Assembly: GCA_964608185.1 (NCBI GenBank)
Contig: CAZSMR010000009.1
Coordinates: 1-34,753, forward strand
Origin: Porticoccus sp964608185
Lineage (GTDB): Bacteria; Pseudomonadota; Gammaproteobacteria; Pseudomonadales; Porticoccaceae
Direction: 5' to 3'
Length of the DNA stretch: 34,753 nucleotides
Both the position numbers and the translations under genes were made by a program. The notes under the pieces are model-generated. The model searched no databases. It was not told the DNA's origin and was given only the letters and a program-made list of their open reading frames with translations. Below, piece after piece: positions 21,987 through 30,821 of the stretch (its first letter is position 1; each line of letters starts with the position of its first letter).

Positions 21987-23378
21987 ATGCTGAAGACCAA
22001 ACCAAATAATTCAAAATCTAGCCTTAATATGTCAAATAATAATAAAAAGCTCCATATTGTCACCCACGGGTGTCAAATGAATGAATATGATTCATCCAGA
22101 ATGAGAGATCTTCTGGGAGATAGCCACCAAATGGTTACAACTGAAAATCCTAACGAAGCTGATGTGCTGCTACTTAACACATGCTCTATTCGAGAAAAGG
22201 CTGAAGATAAGGTATACCATCAACTAGGTCGCTGGAGAAAGTTAAAAGAAAAAAATCCTAACTTAATAATTGGTGTTGGGGGCTGTGTTGCAAGCCAGGA
22301 AGGTGAGGCCATTGCTAAGCGAGCACCTTTTGTAGATTTAATTTTTGGCCCCCAAACGCTGCATCGTTTACCAGAAATGATGGGTAAACGAAAAAACTAT
22401 GCCAACCCAACTATTGTTGATGTAAGTTTTCCAGAGATTGAAAAATTTGATCACCTGCCTCAGCCAGATGCTGATGGTGTATCTGCATTCGTTTCAATAA
22501 TGGAAGGTTGCTCGAAATATTGTACATTCTGTGTGGTACCTTACACTAGAGGAGAAGAAATAAGTCGACCTGTAGCTGATGTACTTGCAGAGATAACTCA
22601 CTTGGCTGCCCAAAAAGTTAGGGAAGTTAATTTGCTAGGGCAAAATGTAAACGCCTTTAGAGGTGAGATGCCTAATGGTAATATATGTGATCTTGCTGAA
22701 CTTATTACCTATGTTGCAAGTATTGAAGGAATTGATCGTATCCGTTATACAACTTCTCACCCAGTAGAATTTTCTGACAATTTAATAGCAGTTTATGCTG
22801 AAGTTCCTGAACTAGTTAGTCATCTGCATCTTCCAGTTCAAAGTGGTTCAGACCGAATACTTTCTGCTATGAAGCGAGGCCATACTGCAATCGAGTACAA
22901 GTCAAAAATAAGGAAGCTTCGAAAAATACGTCCTAATATTAGTATTTCATCTGATTTTATTGTGGGTTTTCCAGGAGAAAGTGACTTCGATTTTGAAAAA
23001 ACTATGGATCTCATCCATGAGATAGGTTTTGATCAAAGTTTTAGTTTTATATACAGCAGAAGACCCGGTACTCCTGCTGCAGATCTGGATGATAGCACTG
23101 CAGAAGACACTAAAAAATTACGACTGAAGATCCTACAAGATCGCATTAACCAAAATGCTATGTCTATAAGTGAAGGTATGATTGGCGAGACTGAGACTAT
23201 TTTAATCTCTGGCGTCTCAAAAAAAGATCCTGGCCAGCTACAGGGTCGAACAGAAAACAATCGTGTAGTTAATTTTACATCTAGCGATCACAGTCTAATT
23301 GGAGAGTTCATGCCAGTAATAATAACTAAGGCGCTGCGCAACTCGCTGATTGGAAAAATAGTTTTAGACGATCTTTAA
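21987..23378 (+). CDS. miaB: tRNA-2-methylthio-N6-dimethylallyladenosine synthase
   Basis: MiaB adds the methylthio group to i6A37 of tRNAs reading U-starting codons. The 463-residue radical-SAM enzyme has the N-terminal cluster cysteines Cys29 (HGCQMNEYDSSRM), Cys66 (NTCSIREKAEDK) and Cys100 (GGCVASQ), the radical-SAM motif Cys175, Cys179, Cys182 (EGCSKYCTFCVVPYTRG), and a TRAM domain from about 400. The start is uncertain: ATG 21987 gives a 14-residue extension, and ATG 22029 gives MSNNNKKLHIVTHGC, closer to other MiaB proteins; neither has a good Shine-Dalgarno. It heads the run to ybeZ, ybeY, ybeX and lnt. Confidence 0.96.
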   Translation: MLKTKPNNSKSSLNMSNNNKKLHIVTHGCQMNEYDSSRMRDLLGDSHQMVTTENPNEADVLLLNTCSIREKAEDKVYHQLGRWRKLKEKNPNLIIGVGGCVASQEGEAIAKRAPFVDLIFGPQTLHRLPEMMGKRKNYANPTIVDVSFPEIEKFDHLPQPDADGVSAFVSIMEGCSKYCTFCVVPYTRGEEISRPVADVLAEITHLAAQKVREVNLLGQNVNAFRGEMPNGNICDLAELITYVASIEGIDRIRYTTSHPVEFSDNLIAVYAEVPELVSHLHLPVQSGSDRILSAMKRGHTAIEYKSKIRKLRKIRPNISISSDFIVGFPGESDFDFEKTMDLIHEIGFDQSFSFIYSRRPGTPAADLDDSTAEDTKKLRLKILQDRINQNAMSISEGMIGETETILISGVSKKDPGQLQGRTENNRVVNFTSSDHSLIGEFMPVIITKALRNSLIGKIVLDDL

Positions 23379-23460
23379 TGTAAGAATAAGCTCACTGAAA
23401 AATTTGTGGCCATACAAAAAAATCAAATGCTGACTTTAGAAAAATCAAGGGGCAAGTCTG

Positions 23461-24483
23461 TTGGAAAATGTTAAAACTGATTCAGTATTTCATTCTCTAG
23501 TTCTTGAGCCAAACGATACAAAGAGACTAGCTTCTCTTTGCGGTAAGTATGACGAGCATTTGAAGCAAATCGAGGAGAGATTAAGTATTAGAATCCACAG
23601 TCGTGGAAATTTCTTCGAAATTCGTGGGGACAGTGAAAAAATCCTCAAGGCAGCGAAAATTTTAACAGTGCTTTATCAAGATTCTGCATCTAATGAGCAC
23701 GCATTAACTGCAGACCAAATTCACCTAACTATTGGACATATGAACGATGACTCTTCTATTGGCAGACCAATGATAGCTGATAATACTTTATCCAGAAGTG
23801 TTGAGAGAGAATTAAATTTTCTAGTAATACGTACAAAAACTGGAGAAATAAGGCCTCGTGGAAGTAATCAGCAGAAATATGTTGAGGCAATAAAAACACA
23901 TGCTATAAATTTTGGTATGGGGCCTGCTGGAACTGGAAAAACTTACCTTGCTGTAGCATGTGCGGTTGAAGCACTACTCAAAGACGAAGTAGAAAGAATA
24001 TTGCTAGTAAGACCGGCAGTGGAAGCAGGAGAAAAACTAGGTTTTCTGCCTGGAGATATAAGCCAAAAAGTGGATCCTTATTTACGCCCTCTATATGACG
24101 CACTATATGAAATGCTTGGAGTGGAAGTGGTTGAAAAAATGATAGAGCGAAATATTATTGAAATTGCGCCGCTTGCATTCATGCGAGGGCGAACTCTTAA
24201 GAATTCATATATTATTTTGGACGAAAGTCAAAACACCACCCGCGAACAAATGAAAATGTTTTTGACTCGAATAGGCTTCAATGCCACAGCAGTTATAACT
24301 GGGGACACCTCTCAAATTGATTTACCAAAAGGAAATCAATCAGGACTTCTCCATGTTTGTGATGTACTAAAAGATATCGAAGGTATAAGCTTCTCTACAT
24401 TTGTATCCAAGGATACAATTCGACATCCTTTGGTAACTAAAATTGTTGATGCATATGAAGCACATAAAAAAGAGAGCTTATAG
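23461..24483 (+). CDS. ybeZ: PhoH-like ATPase YbeZ
   Basis: A 340-residue PhoH-family ATPase that pairs with YbeY in rRNA maturation and ribosome quality control. The N-terminal part (about 15-80) is a KH-like domain. The P-loop GPAGTGKT is at 154-161, Walker B is LDESQNTT (253-260), and the RPAVEAGEKLGFLPGD stretch is a family mark. It starts with TTG at 23461, with AAGGGG (23447-23452) 8 bases upstream. It lies between miaB and ybeY as in most gammaproteobacteria. Confidence 0.94.
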   Translation: MENVKTDSVFHSLVLEPNDTKRLASLCGKYDEHLKQIEERLSIRIHSRGNFFEIRGDSEKILKAAKILTVLYQDSASNEHALTADQIHLTIGHMNDDSSIGRPMIADNTLSRSVERELNFLVIRTKTGEIRPRGSNQQKYVEAIKTHAINFGMGPAGTGKTYLAVACAVEALLKDEVERILLVRPAVEAGEKLGFLPGDISQKVDPYLRPLYDALYEMLGVEVVEKMIERNIIEIAPLAFMRGRTLKNSYIILDESQNTTREQMKMFLTRIGFNATAVITGDTSQIDLPKGNQSGLLHVCDVLKDIEGISFSTFVSKDTIRHPLVTKIVDAYEAHKKESL

Positions 24484-24525
24484 CAAATCAGACTACTATT
24501 ATAACTTGGTTGACCAACTGCCATC

Positions 24526-24975
24526 ATGAAAATTAACGTGGACATAGAAAATTTTTCTAGCTGCAAGAATATCCCAGATGAAATTTTCTTTCGTCGATGG
24601 GTTTCAGCTTCCCTGTCCAGTCAACAGAAGCGGCTAGAGGTGGTTATTCGAGTGATCAACGAGGATGAAAGCGCTGCACTTAACAATCGGTTCAGAAAAA
24701 AAAATGTCGCGACTAATGTGTTATCGTTTCCAGCAGATCTACCAGAATCCCTTAATTTCCCTCTACTTGGCGACCTTGCAATTTGCGCCCAAGTTGTCGC
24801 ACGTGAAGCCGATGAGCAAAATAAAGACCTAGACGCTCATTGGGCACATATTGTTATACACGGGAGCCTTCATCTTATCGGCTTTGATCATGAAGATGAT
24901 GCAGATGCTAAGAAAATGGAAAAAATGGAAACGAAGATTCTTAGTGAATTTTATTTTCCATCGCCATACGAATAA
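24526..24975 (+). CDS. ybeY: rRNA maturation factor YbeY (endoribonuclease)
   Basis: YbeY is a zinc-dependent endoribonuclease that acts in 16S rRNA 3'-end maturation and 70S quality control. The 149-residue protein has the H3xH5xH motif HGSLHLIGFDH with ligands His112, His116 and His122, NVLSFPAD (64-71), the GDLAIC strand and the RKKNVATN segment with its conserved Arg. The spacing to ybeZ is 42 bases. I see no strong Shine-Dalgarno. Confidence 0.96.
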   Translation: MKINVDIENFSSCKNIPDEIFFRRWVSASLSSQQKRLEVVIRVINEDESAALNNRFRKKNVATNVLSFPADLPESLNFPLLGDLAICAQVVAREADEQNKDLDAHWAHIVIHGSLHLIGFDHEDDADAKKMEKMETKILSEFYFPSPYE

Positions 24976-24998
24976 ATATTGGGAGATATCAATAGCTT

Positions 24999-25877
24999 AT
25001 GTCAGACGACGAATCGATTAATTCACAAAGAAAAAACTGGCTTGTTAAATTAGCCAGCTTATTCTCATCAACGCCAAAGTCTAAAGAAGACTTTACGAAT
25101 TTATTGGCATTGGCTCATAAAAATGACGTTATTGATAACGATGCGTTAGAGATGATTCAGGGCGCCCTAAATGTTTGTGACAAACAGGTAAGGGAAATCA
25201 TGATACCAAGATCACAAATGGTCATAATACATAAACACCATAATTTAAGTGACATACTTAAGCTTTTTACAGAAAATAGGCATTCACGCTATCCTGTTCT
25301 TGATGAAACGGCCGACGATATAGTAGGTATTCTTCTAGCAAAAGAATTGTTACCACTCTTATTGGAAGGTAAAGAAAATTTTAACATGGAAGCAGTAATT
25401 CGTCCGGCAGCAATTGTTCCGGAGAGTAAGCGTGTCAATATTCTTTTAAAAGAATTTCGAGAGCAGCGTTATCACATGGCGATTGTAGTAGATGAATATG
25501 GAGGAATCGCAGGACTGATTACTATCGAAGATATACTAGAAGAAATTGTCGGTGAAATTGAAGATGAAACAGACGACGCTGAAAAAGAAATGATTATAGC
25601 TAGAAGTGATGGAAGTTATTTCATTCATGCTCTAACTCCTATCGAAGACTTCAATGAATATTTTTCTGCAAATATTAGTAATGAAGAATTTGACACTGTT
25701 GGCGGAATAACCGTTCATGCTTTCGGTCGAATGCCGAAAGTAGGAGAATCTACGACGATAGATACTTTTGTGTTCAGGATCTCCGAAGGAAATAATCGCC
25801 AAGTAATATCATTAGAAATGAAAATTATGCCTCAGCAAACTGAATCTAAAAAATCTAATGATCAACCAAGCCTGTAA
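24999..25877 (+). CDS. ybeX: CorC/HlyC-family CBS-domain protein YbeX
   Basis: A 292-residue cytoplasmic protein without the membrane DUF21 part. It has two CBS domains (about 66-127, starting at EIMIPRSQMV, and 131-190, with VVDEYGGIAGLITIEDILEEIVGEI), then the CorC_HlyC transporter-associated domain (about 208-285). Members are linked to magnesium/cobalt efflux (CorC) and to ribosome function (YbeX). Its place between ybeY and lnt is conserved. GGGAG lies 14 bases before the ATG, farther than usual. Confidence 0.94.
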   Translation: MSDDESINSQRKNWLVKLASLFSSTPKSKEDFTNLLALAHKNDVIDNDALEMIQGALNVCDKQVREIMIPRSQMVIIHKHHNLSDILKLFTENRHSRYPVLDETADDIVGILLAKELLPLLLEGKENFNMEAVIRPAAIVPESKRVNILLKEFREQRYHMAIVVDEYGGIAGLITIEDILEEIVGEIEDETDDAEKEMIIARSDGSYFIHALTPIEDFNEYFSANISNEEFDTVGGITVHAFGRMPKVGESTTIDTFVFRISEGNNRQVISLEMKIMPQQTESKKSNDQPSL

Positions 25878-25910
25878 GCAAAAATTGATCCATGAGGGAA
25901 CTGAATACTT

Positions 25911-27536
25911 GTGAGCTATTTTTTAAGAAAATATGATATAAAAAATATACTCCTTTTGGTTTTATTTGGCTCAATACTACCTCTCTCTATGGCCCCTTTT
26001 CATTTCTGGCCAGCAGGAATTTTATCGGTAGGTGTCTTCTATGTTTTTATTTCAGGAGGCTTAAACAAAAATTCTTCATTTAAATTAATTTTCTTTCGAA
26101 GCTTCAGTTATGGAGTTGGATTATATTCAGTAGGAGCATCTTGGATTTTTGTCAGCATTCATCGATATGGACAAGCTAGTGTTGAATTATCTTTGTTACT
26201 TATAATTTTATTTATTTTATTTCTATCTTTTTTATTCTCCCTTCCCTTTGCTTTATACACAAAGGTAGCCCATACAAATAAAAAAAATGTGGCTATTAAT
26301 ACACCTTATATTTTGGCCTTTACGAGCCTAATAGTATTTCCTAGCCTTTGGGTGCTAGGCGAGTGGTTTCGCGGATGGATATTTTCTGGATTTCCTTGGC
26401 TCTATCTTGGCTACGCTCATACTGACACATGGTTATCTGGTTGGGGGCCGGTTGGTGGTGTATTAGGCCTGAGCTGGATAGTGGCTTTTTGTTCGGGAAT
26501 ATTGGGGCTACTGTTTCAACTTAGAGCTCAGATTATAGCTATAAAGTTTTATAATAAAAAATTCTTCATGCCTATTGTAAGTTCGTTAATTTTAGCTATT
26601 TTTTTTTGGCTAGGAGGCCTTTATCTTCAAAAAATTGAATGGACGCAACCAACCAATAAGTCGATTTCTATAGGGTTAATACAACCAGCTATCTCGTTAT
26701 GGAGATCATGGGATCCTAGCCAATTAAGCAATATTCTTTCCCAATATCGAAAAGATACGAAAAAGCTACTAGTAAATGATTTAGTGGTTTGGCCAGAAGC
26801 TGCGATACCTAGATTTCAAAATGAGGTAGCAGATTACTTAGGTTCTATCGAAAAAGAAGCAAAAGAGACTAATACTTCTTTGATTGTGGGCCTTCCTACT
26901 AAATTGAAAACTGATTCTAGTTCAAATAAAAAAAATAAGCAGCAGTACTATAATTCAGCTCTAGTATTAGGACATGGATCTGGTATTTACCATAAACAGC
27001 AATTAGTTCCTTTTGGGGAATATGTCCCTCTCGAAAAATGGTTACGAGGAACTATTAAGTTCTTTGACTTACCTATGTCAGCATTCAGTTCTGGTCCGAA
27101 AAATCAAAAAAATATTATTATAAAAAATAGCACACATATCGGGACGTCGATTTGTTATGAAATTGCCTATTCAGAATTAGTTAGGAGGTCTGCAAAAAAT
27201 TCTAGCTTACTTCTTACAATAAGTAATGACGCGTGGTTTGGTAAAAGTATAGGCCCTAAGCAACATTTTCAAATCGCGCGAATGCGCGCAATAGAAAATG
27301 GGAAGCCTCTTATTCGAGCAACAAATAATGGAGTTAGTGCGTTAATTGATGCTAATGGCAAAGTATCTAAAACTATCCCAGCATTTTATAGAGGCACACT
27401 CGAGGGCGAGCTAGAGCCAAGAAACGGCAATACTCCATTTGGAAAATTCGGCTCTTACCCAATAATTTTTCTATCTTTTTTATTGATATTAATAGGACTA
27501 CTCAAAAAATGCATTGCAAAAAAATCATCGGATTAA
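25911..27536 (+). CDS. lnt: apolipoprotein N-acyltransferase
   Basis: Lnt adds the third acyl chain to the N-terminal cysteine of lipoproteins in the inner membrane. The 541-residue protein has several N-terminal membrane helices (about 12-240), a periplasmic nitrilase-like domain (about 250-510) and a last helix near 515-533. The catalytic triad is Glu296 (VWPEAAIP), Lys362 (YHKQQLVPFGEYVPLE) and Cys415 (GTSICYE). It starts with GTG 25911; GAGGG lies 12 bases upstream. The gene lies beside ybeX as usual. Its clients, the TPR lipoprotein, LolB and LptE, are encoded in the same window. Confidence 0.96.
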   Translation: MSYFLRKYDIKNILLLVLFGSILPLSMAPFHFWPAGILSVGVFYVFISGGLNKNSSFKLIFFRSFSYGVGLYSVGASWIFVSIHRYGQASVELSLLLIILFILFLSFLFSLPFALYTKVAHTNKKNVAINTPYILAFTSLIVFPSLWVLGEWFRGWIFSGFPWLYLGYAHTDTWLSGWGPVGGVLGLSWIVAFCSGILGLLFQLRAQIIAIKFYNKKFFMPIVSSLILAIFFWLGGLYLQKIEWTQPTNKSISIGLIQPAISLWRSWDPSQLSNILSQYRKDTKKLLVNDLVVWPEAAIPRFQNEVADYLGSIEKEAKETNTSLIVGLPTKLKTDSSSNKKNKQQYYNSALVLGHGSGIYHKQQLVPFGEYVPLEKWLRGTIKFFDLPMSAFSSGPKNQKNIIIKNSTHIGTSICYEIAYSELVRRSAKNSSLLLTISNDAWFGKSIGPKQHFQIARMRAIENGKPLIRATNNGVSALIDANGKVSKTIPAFYRGTLEGELEPRNGNTPFGKFGSYPIIFLSFLLILIGLLKKCIAKKSSD

Positions 27537-27616
27537 AGATTTTTTAGTTGACCTTAAAAATATAAATTATTACTGCCTATAGAGAAATCTGTCTGGGTCT
27601 ATAGAGGCCTTTAGCC

Positions 27617-27622
27617 TATAAT
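27617..27622 (+). promoter_or_regulatory. possible -10 element before leuS
   Basis: A perfect TATAAT 57 bases before leuS in the 142-bp lnt-leuS gap, with no good -35 at 16-18 bases. TTGACC (27548-27553) lies too far upstream to pair with it. Confidence 0.3.
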
Positions 27623-27678
27623 TAAAAAAGTGTCATGTAAAAAATATAAACCGCAAGATTTAACTTGGCAAAAAATCA

Positions 27679-30213
27679 ATGCAAGAAAAATATCATCCTA
27701 AAGAAATCGAAAGTGATACTCAAAAAATCTGGTCTGAGACTAGAGCTTTCGAAGTGAAAGAAAATTCTAGTAAAGAAAAATACTATTGCCTTGCTATGTT
27801 TCCTTATCCAAGTGGAAAACTCCATATGGGGCATGTTAGAAATTACACTATTGCTGATGTTATTTCTCGCTACCAAAGAATGATGGGTAAAAATGTTTTG
27901 CAGCCTATGGGGTGGGATTCTTTTGGTTTACCTGCAGAAAATGCCGCTATTAAGAATAATACGGCGCCAGCGAAATGGACTTATCAAAATATCCAATATA
28001 TGAAAAGCCAGCTCAAAAAACTTGGTTTCGCCTATGACTGGTCTCGAGAAATAACTACCTGTGACCCAAGTTACTACAAGTGGGAACAATGGTTTTTTAC
28101 AAAACTTCATGAAAAAGGATTAGTTTACAAAAAAACTGCTACTGTAAATTGGTGCCCAAATGATGAAACTGTTCTAGCTAACGAGCAGGTGATTAACGGT
28201 TGCTGCTGGCGTTGTGACGCTATAGTGGAAAGAAAAGATGTACCTCAATGGTTTATCAAAATCACTACATATGCAGATGAACTGCTAGATGGCCTGGATG
28301 ATCTTAAGGGTTGGCCGCAACAGGTTCGAACAATGCAAAAAAATTGGATCGGAAAAAGTCGCGGCGCTCAAGTAACCTTTAACTTAAAGTATGCTATTGG
28401 TGATTTTGATCATTTATCAGTTTATACGACTCGGCCAGATACACTGATGGGGGCAACCTATGTCTGTATTGCAGCTGAACATCCTGTTACTGAAATTCTA
28501 TCAAAAAATAATCCGAGGTTATTAAGCTTCATTAAAGAATGCAAAGATCAGCCAGTATCTGAAGCAGGTTTGGCAACAATGATAAAAAAGGGGATGTCTT
28601 TAGGAGTAAGCGCTATTCATCCTCTTACTGGAGAATCCGTGCCTATATGGGTAGCAAACTATGTGATTTCAGGGTATGGAACCGGAGCAATAATGTCAGT
28701 ACCTGCTCATGACGAGCGTGATTTTGAATTTGCCAATAAATACCAACTACCTATTAAACAGGTTTTTGAATGTACTAGCTCACTTATAAAAAAACTGCAA
28801 AAAAAGGATCTGCATTCAGTTGGTAAAGATACCTCTTCCTCTTTTAATAAAGATCAGTGGAAAAATTGGTACGAATCAAAGACATCCAACGAAGTGTGTT
28901 CTATAAATTCTGGAGAATTTAATAATTTAGGTCCCGAGCAGGCGTTTAACGCTGTGGTAAAAAAATTAAAAGATCTTGGACTTGGAGAAACAAAAATTCA
29001 ATACAGGCTTCGTGATTGGGGGGTTTCTCGTCAAAGATACTGGGGATCTCCTATTCCTATATTTAACTTACCTGACGGCGGAGAAATTCCTGTACCCATT
29101 GATCGGCTTCCAGTATTGCTTCCGGAAGACGTGACCATGGATGGAATAACATCCCCAATTAAATCAAATTTAGATTGGAAAAAGGCCTCATTTAATGGTC
29201 AGCAGGTAGAACATGAAACTGACACCTTCGATACTTTTATGCAGTCCAGTTGGTACTATGCCAGATACACATGCCCTAATTACACAGAGGGTATGATCGA
29301 TAGTGTTGCTGCAAACTATTGGTTGCCAGTTGATCAATATATAGGAGGAATAGAACACGCTATATTACACCTGCTTTACGCACGTTTTTTTCACAAACTG
29401 ATGCGAGATGAAGGGCTAATATCTTCGAATGAACCATTTGTTAAGCTTCTTTGCCAAGGCATGGTATTAAAAGATGGTGCGAAAATGTCTAAATCAAAAG
29501 GCAATACAGTAGACCCTCAAAAACTAATAGATCAATATGGTGCAGATACAGTAAGACTGTTTACAATGTTTGCTGCACCACCTGAGCAATCTCTAGAATG
29601 GAATGATAGTGCAGTTGAAGGTGCATATCGTTTTCTTCGCAAGCTTTGGAAGGCTGTTAATTTGCATCTTTCATCAAAAAATGAAAAATTACTCATTCCT
29701 GCTGATTTAAGTATAGAGCAACAAGATCTTAGGCGCAAAACACATACTACTATCGCCAAAGTCAGCAATGACTTCGGTAATCGACAAACATTTAATACTG
29801 CCATCGCAGCAATAATGGAGTTACTGAACGATACGGGGAAATTTTCTAATAAAAAATGTGACGCTGGTCATGCTGTTGAAAGAGAGGCATTAGAAACTAT
29901 TATATTACTTTTATCGCCAATCGCTCCTCATATATGTCATCGACTCTGGAATATGCTTGGCAACACAGATATGCTGATAGATCAAAAATGGCCGATTGTA
30001 GACGAAACAACGTTAACAAAAAATATTTTACACATTGTTGTGCAGGTAAACGGTAAGCTACGAGCTCAAATTGATGTGTCGCCTGACATAACTGAAGAAC
30101 TAATAAAAGAGATGTCTCAAGAACACGAAAATGTTAAGCGCTTCACTGACGGACTAACCATCCAGAAAATAATAATAGTGCCTAATAAATTAGTTAATAT
30201 TGTTGCTAGTTAG
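27679..30213 (+). CDS. leuS: leucyl-tRNA synthetase
   Basis: LeuS charges tRNA(Leu). The 844-residue class I synthetase has the HIGH motif as PYPSGKLHMGH (42-52), a zinc-binding region with WCPNDETVLANEQV and CCWRC, the CP1 editing domain (about 225-420, with TTRPDTLMG and HDERDFEFANKY), WGSPIP, and the KMSKS loop at 602-606 (GAKMSKSKGNTVDP). The C-terminal tRNA-binding part includes VQVNGKLRAQI. Length is slightly under that of E. coli (860), with no missing domain. lptE follows, and this order (leuS-lptE-holA) is conserved in gammaproteobacteria. Confidence 0.98.
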   Translation: MQEKYHPKEIESDTQKIWSETRAFEVKENSSKEKYYCLAMFPYPSGKLHMGHVRNYTIADVISRYQRMMGKNVLQPMGWDSFGLPAENAAIKNNTAPAKWTYQNIQYMKSQLKKLGFAYDWSREITTCDPSYYKWEQWFFTKLHEKGLVYKKTATVNWCPNDETVLANEQVINGCCWRCDAIVERKDVPQWFIKITTYADELLDGLDDLKGWPQQVRTMQKNWIGKSRGAQVTFNLKYAIGDFDHLSVYTTRPDTLMGATYVCIAAEHPVTEILSKNNPRLLSFIKECKDQPVSEAGLATMIKKGMSLGVSAIHPLTGESVPIWVANYVISGYGTGAIMSVPAHDERDFEFANKYQLPIKQVFECTSSLIKKLQKKDLHSVGKDTSSSFNKDQWKNWYESKTSNEVCSINSGEFNNLGPEQAFNAVVKKLKDLGLGETKIQYRLRDWGVSRQRYWGSPIPIFNLPDGGEIPVPIDRLPVLLPEDVTMDGITSPIKSNLDWKKASFNGQQVEHETDTFDTFMQSSWYYARYTCPNYTEGMIDSVAANYWLPVDQYIGGIEHAILHLLYARFFHKLMRDEGLISSNEPFVKLLCQGMVLKDGAKMSKSKGNTVDPQKLIDQYGADTVRLFTMFAAPPEQSLEWNDSAVEGAYRFLRKLWKAVNLHLSSKNEKLLIPADLSIEQQDLRRKTHTTIAKVSNDFGNRQTFNTAIAAIMELLNDTGKFSNKKCDAGHAVEREALETIILLLSPIAPHICHRLWNMLGNTDMLIDQKWPIVDETTLTKNILHIVVQVNGKLRAQIDVSPDITEELIKEMSQEHENVKRFTDGLTIQKIIIVPNKLVNIVAS

Positions 30214-30266
30214 CTATAGTGAGATTAAAAATACAAACTGCGTGTAAAAAGTTAGAAGGAATCATA

Positions 30267-30821
30267 ATGAAAAAATTAATCACTCTTATCATCTCAGGCT
30301 TCCTTATATCTTTGTTATTAAACGGCTGTGGATGGCACCTCAGAAATAGTGGAACTGCTCAAATATTAGGTGATGGAACTGCTCAAATATTAGGTGAGGT
30401 AGGAAAACTTTATGTGGATGGAGACCAAAAAAGTTTGCTGTATCGCTCTGTCATAAAATCTTTGGAACACAGTAACGTAAACATCGCGGAAAATTCTAAA
30501 TCAGCTGATATCGTTATAACACTGATTAATCAAAGATCCAAAAGTCGCACTGCGACCGTAAGTTCTTCAGCAAGAGTATCAGAATTAGAGATAACAGAGC
30601 TAGTTGATATTATAATTTCCACAGGTAATGGGAAAATATTGCTACCAAAAACAACTCTCAGTAAAGAAAAGTTTTTTACTTATAATGAAAATAACGTTTC
30701 AACGAATGATGAAGAAAATAAAATGCTTAAGCGAGAGATGACGAGAGGTTTAGCTAAAAATATAGTTCGCCGTCTAAATGCTACCCTCAAGATGATAAAT
30801 AAAAATGAACCTCAAAGCTGA
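30267..30821 (+). CDS. lptE: LPS-assembly lipoprotein LptE
   Basis: LptE is an outer-membrane lipoprotein that plugs the LptD barrel and helps deliver LPS to the surface. The 184-residue protein has a signal (3-18) and lipobox LNGC with Cys21, followed at once by GWHLRNSG, typical of LptE. I start it at ATG 30267 because AAGGA (30256-30260) lies 6 bases before and the signal peptide begins there; the open frame upstream to 30219 is not conserved. An 8-residue stretch, GTAQILGD/GTAQILGE, occurs twice in tandem just after the Cys region and looks newly duplicated. Its 3' end overlaps holA by 17 bases. Its partner lptD is at the right edge. Confidence 0.94.
   Translation: MKKLITLIISGFLISLLLNGCGWHLRNSGTAQILGDGTAQILGEVGKLYVDGDQKSLLYRSVIKSLEHSNVNIAENSKSADIVITLINQRSKSRTATVSSSARVSELEITELVDIIISTGNGKILLPKTTLSKEKFFTYNENNVSTNDEENKMLKREMTRGLAKNIVRRLNATLKMINKNEPQS
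30351..30398 (+). repeat. 24-bp in-frame tandem duplication in lptE
   Basis: Bases 30351-30374 and 30375-30398 are identical except for the last base (T or G), giving GTAQILGD then GTAQILGE. Near-perfect identity at the DNA level, including silent positions, points to recent slippage or recombination. The reading frame is kept. Confidence 0.95.

Noticed and set aside
27577..27607. Direct repeat CTATAGAG (twice, about 23 bp apart) before leuS
   Set aside because: Only 8 bases, in AT-rich sequence, with no T-box or other leader features; likely chance.
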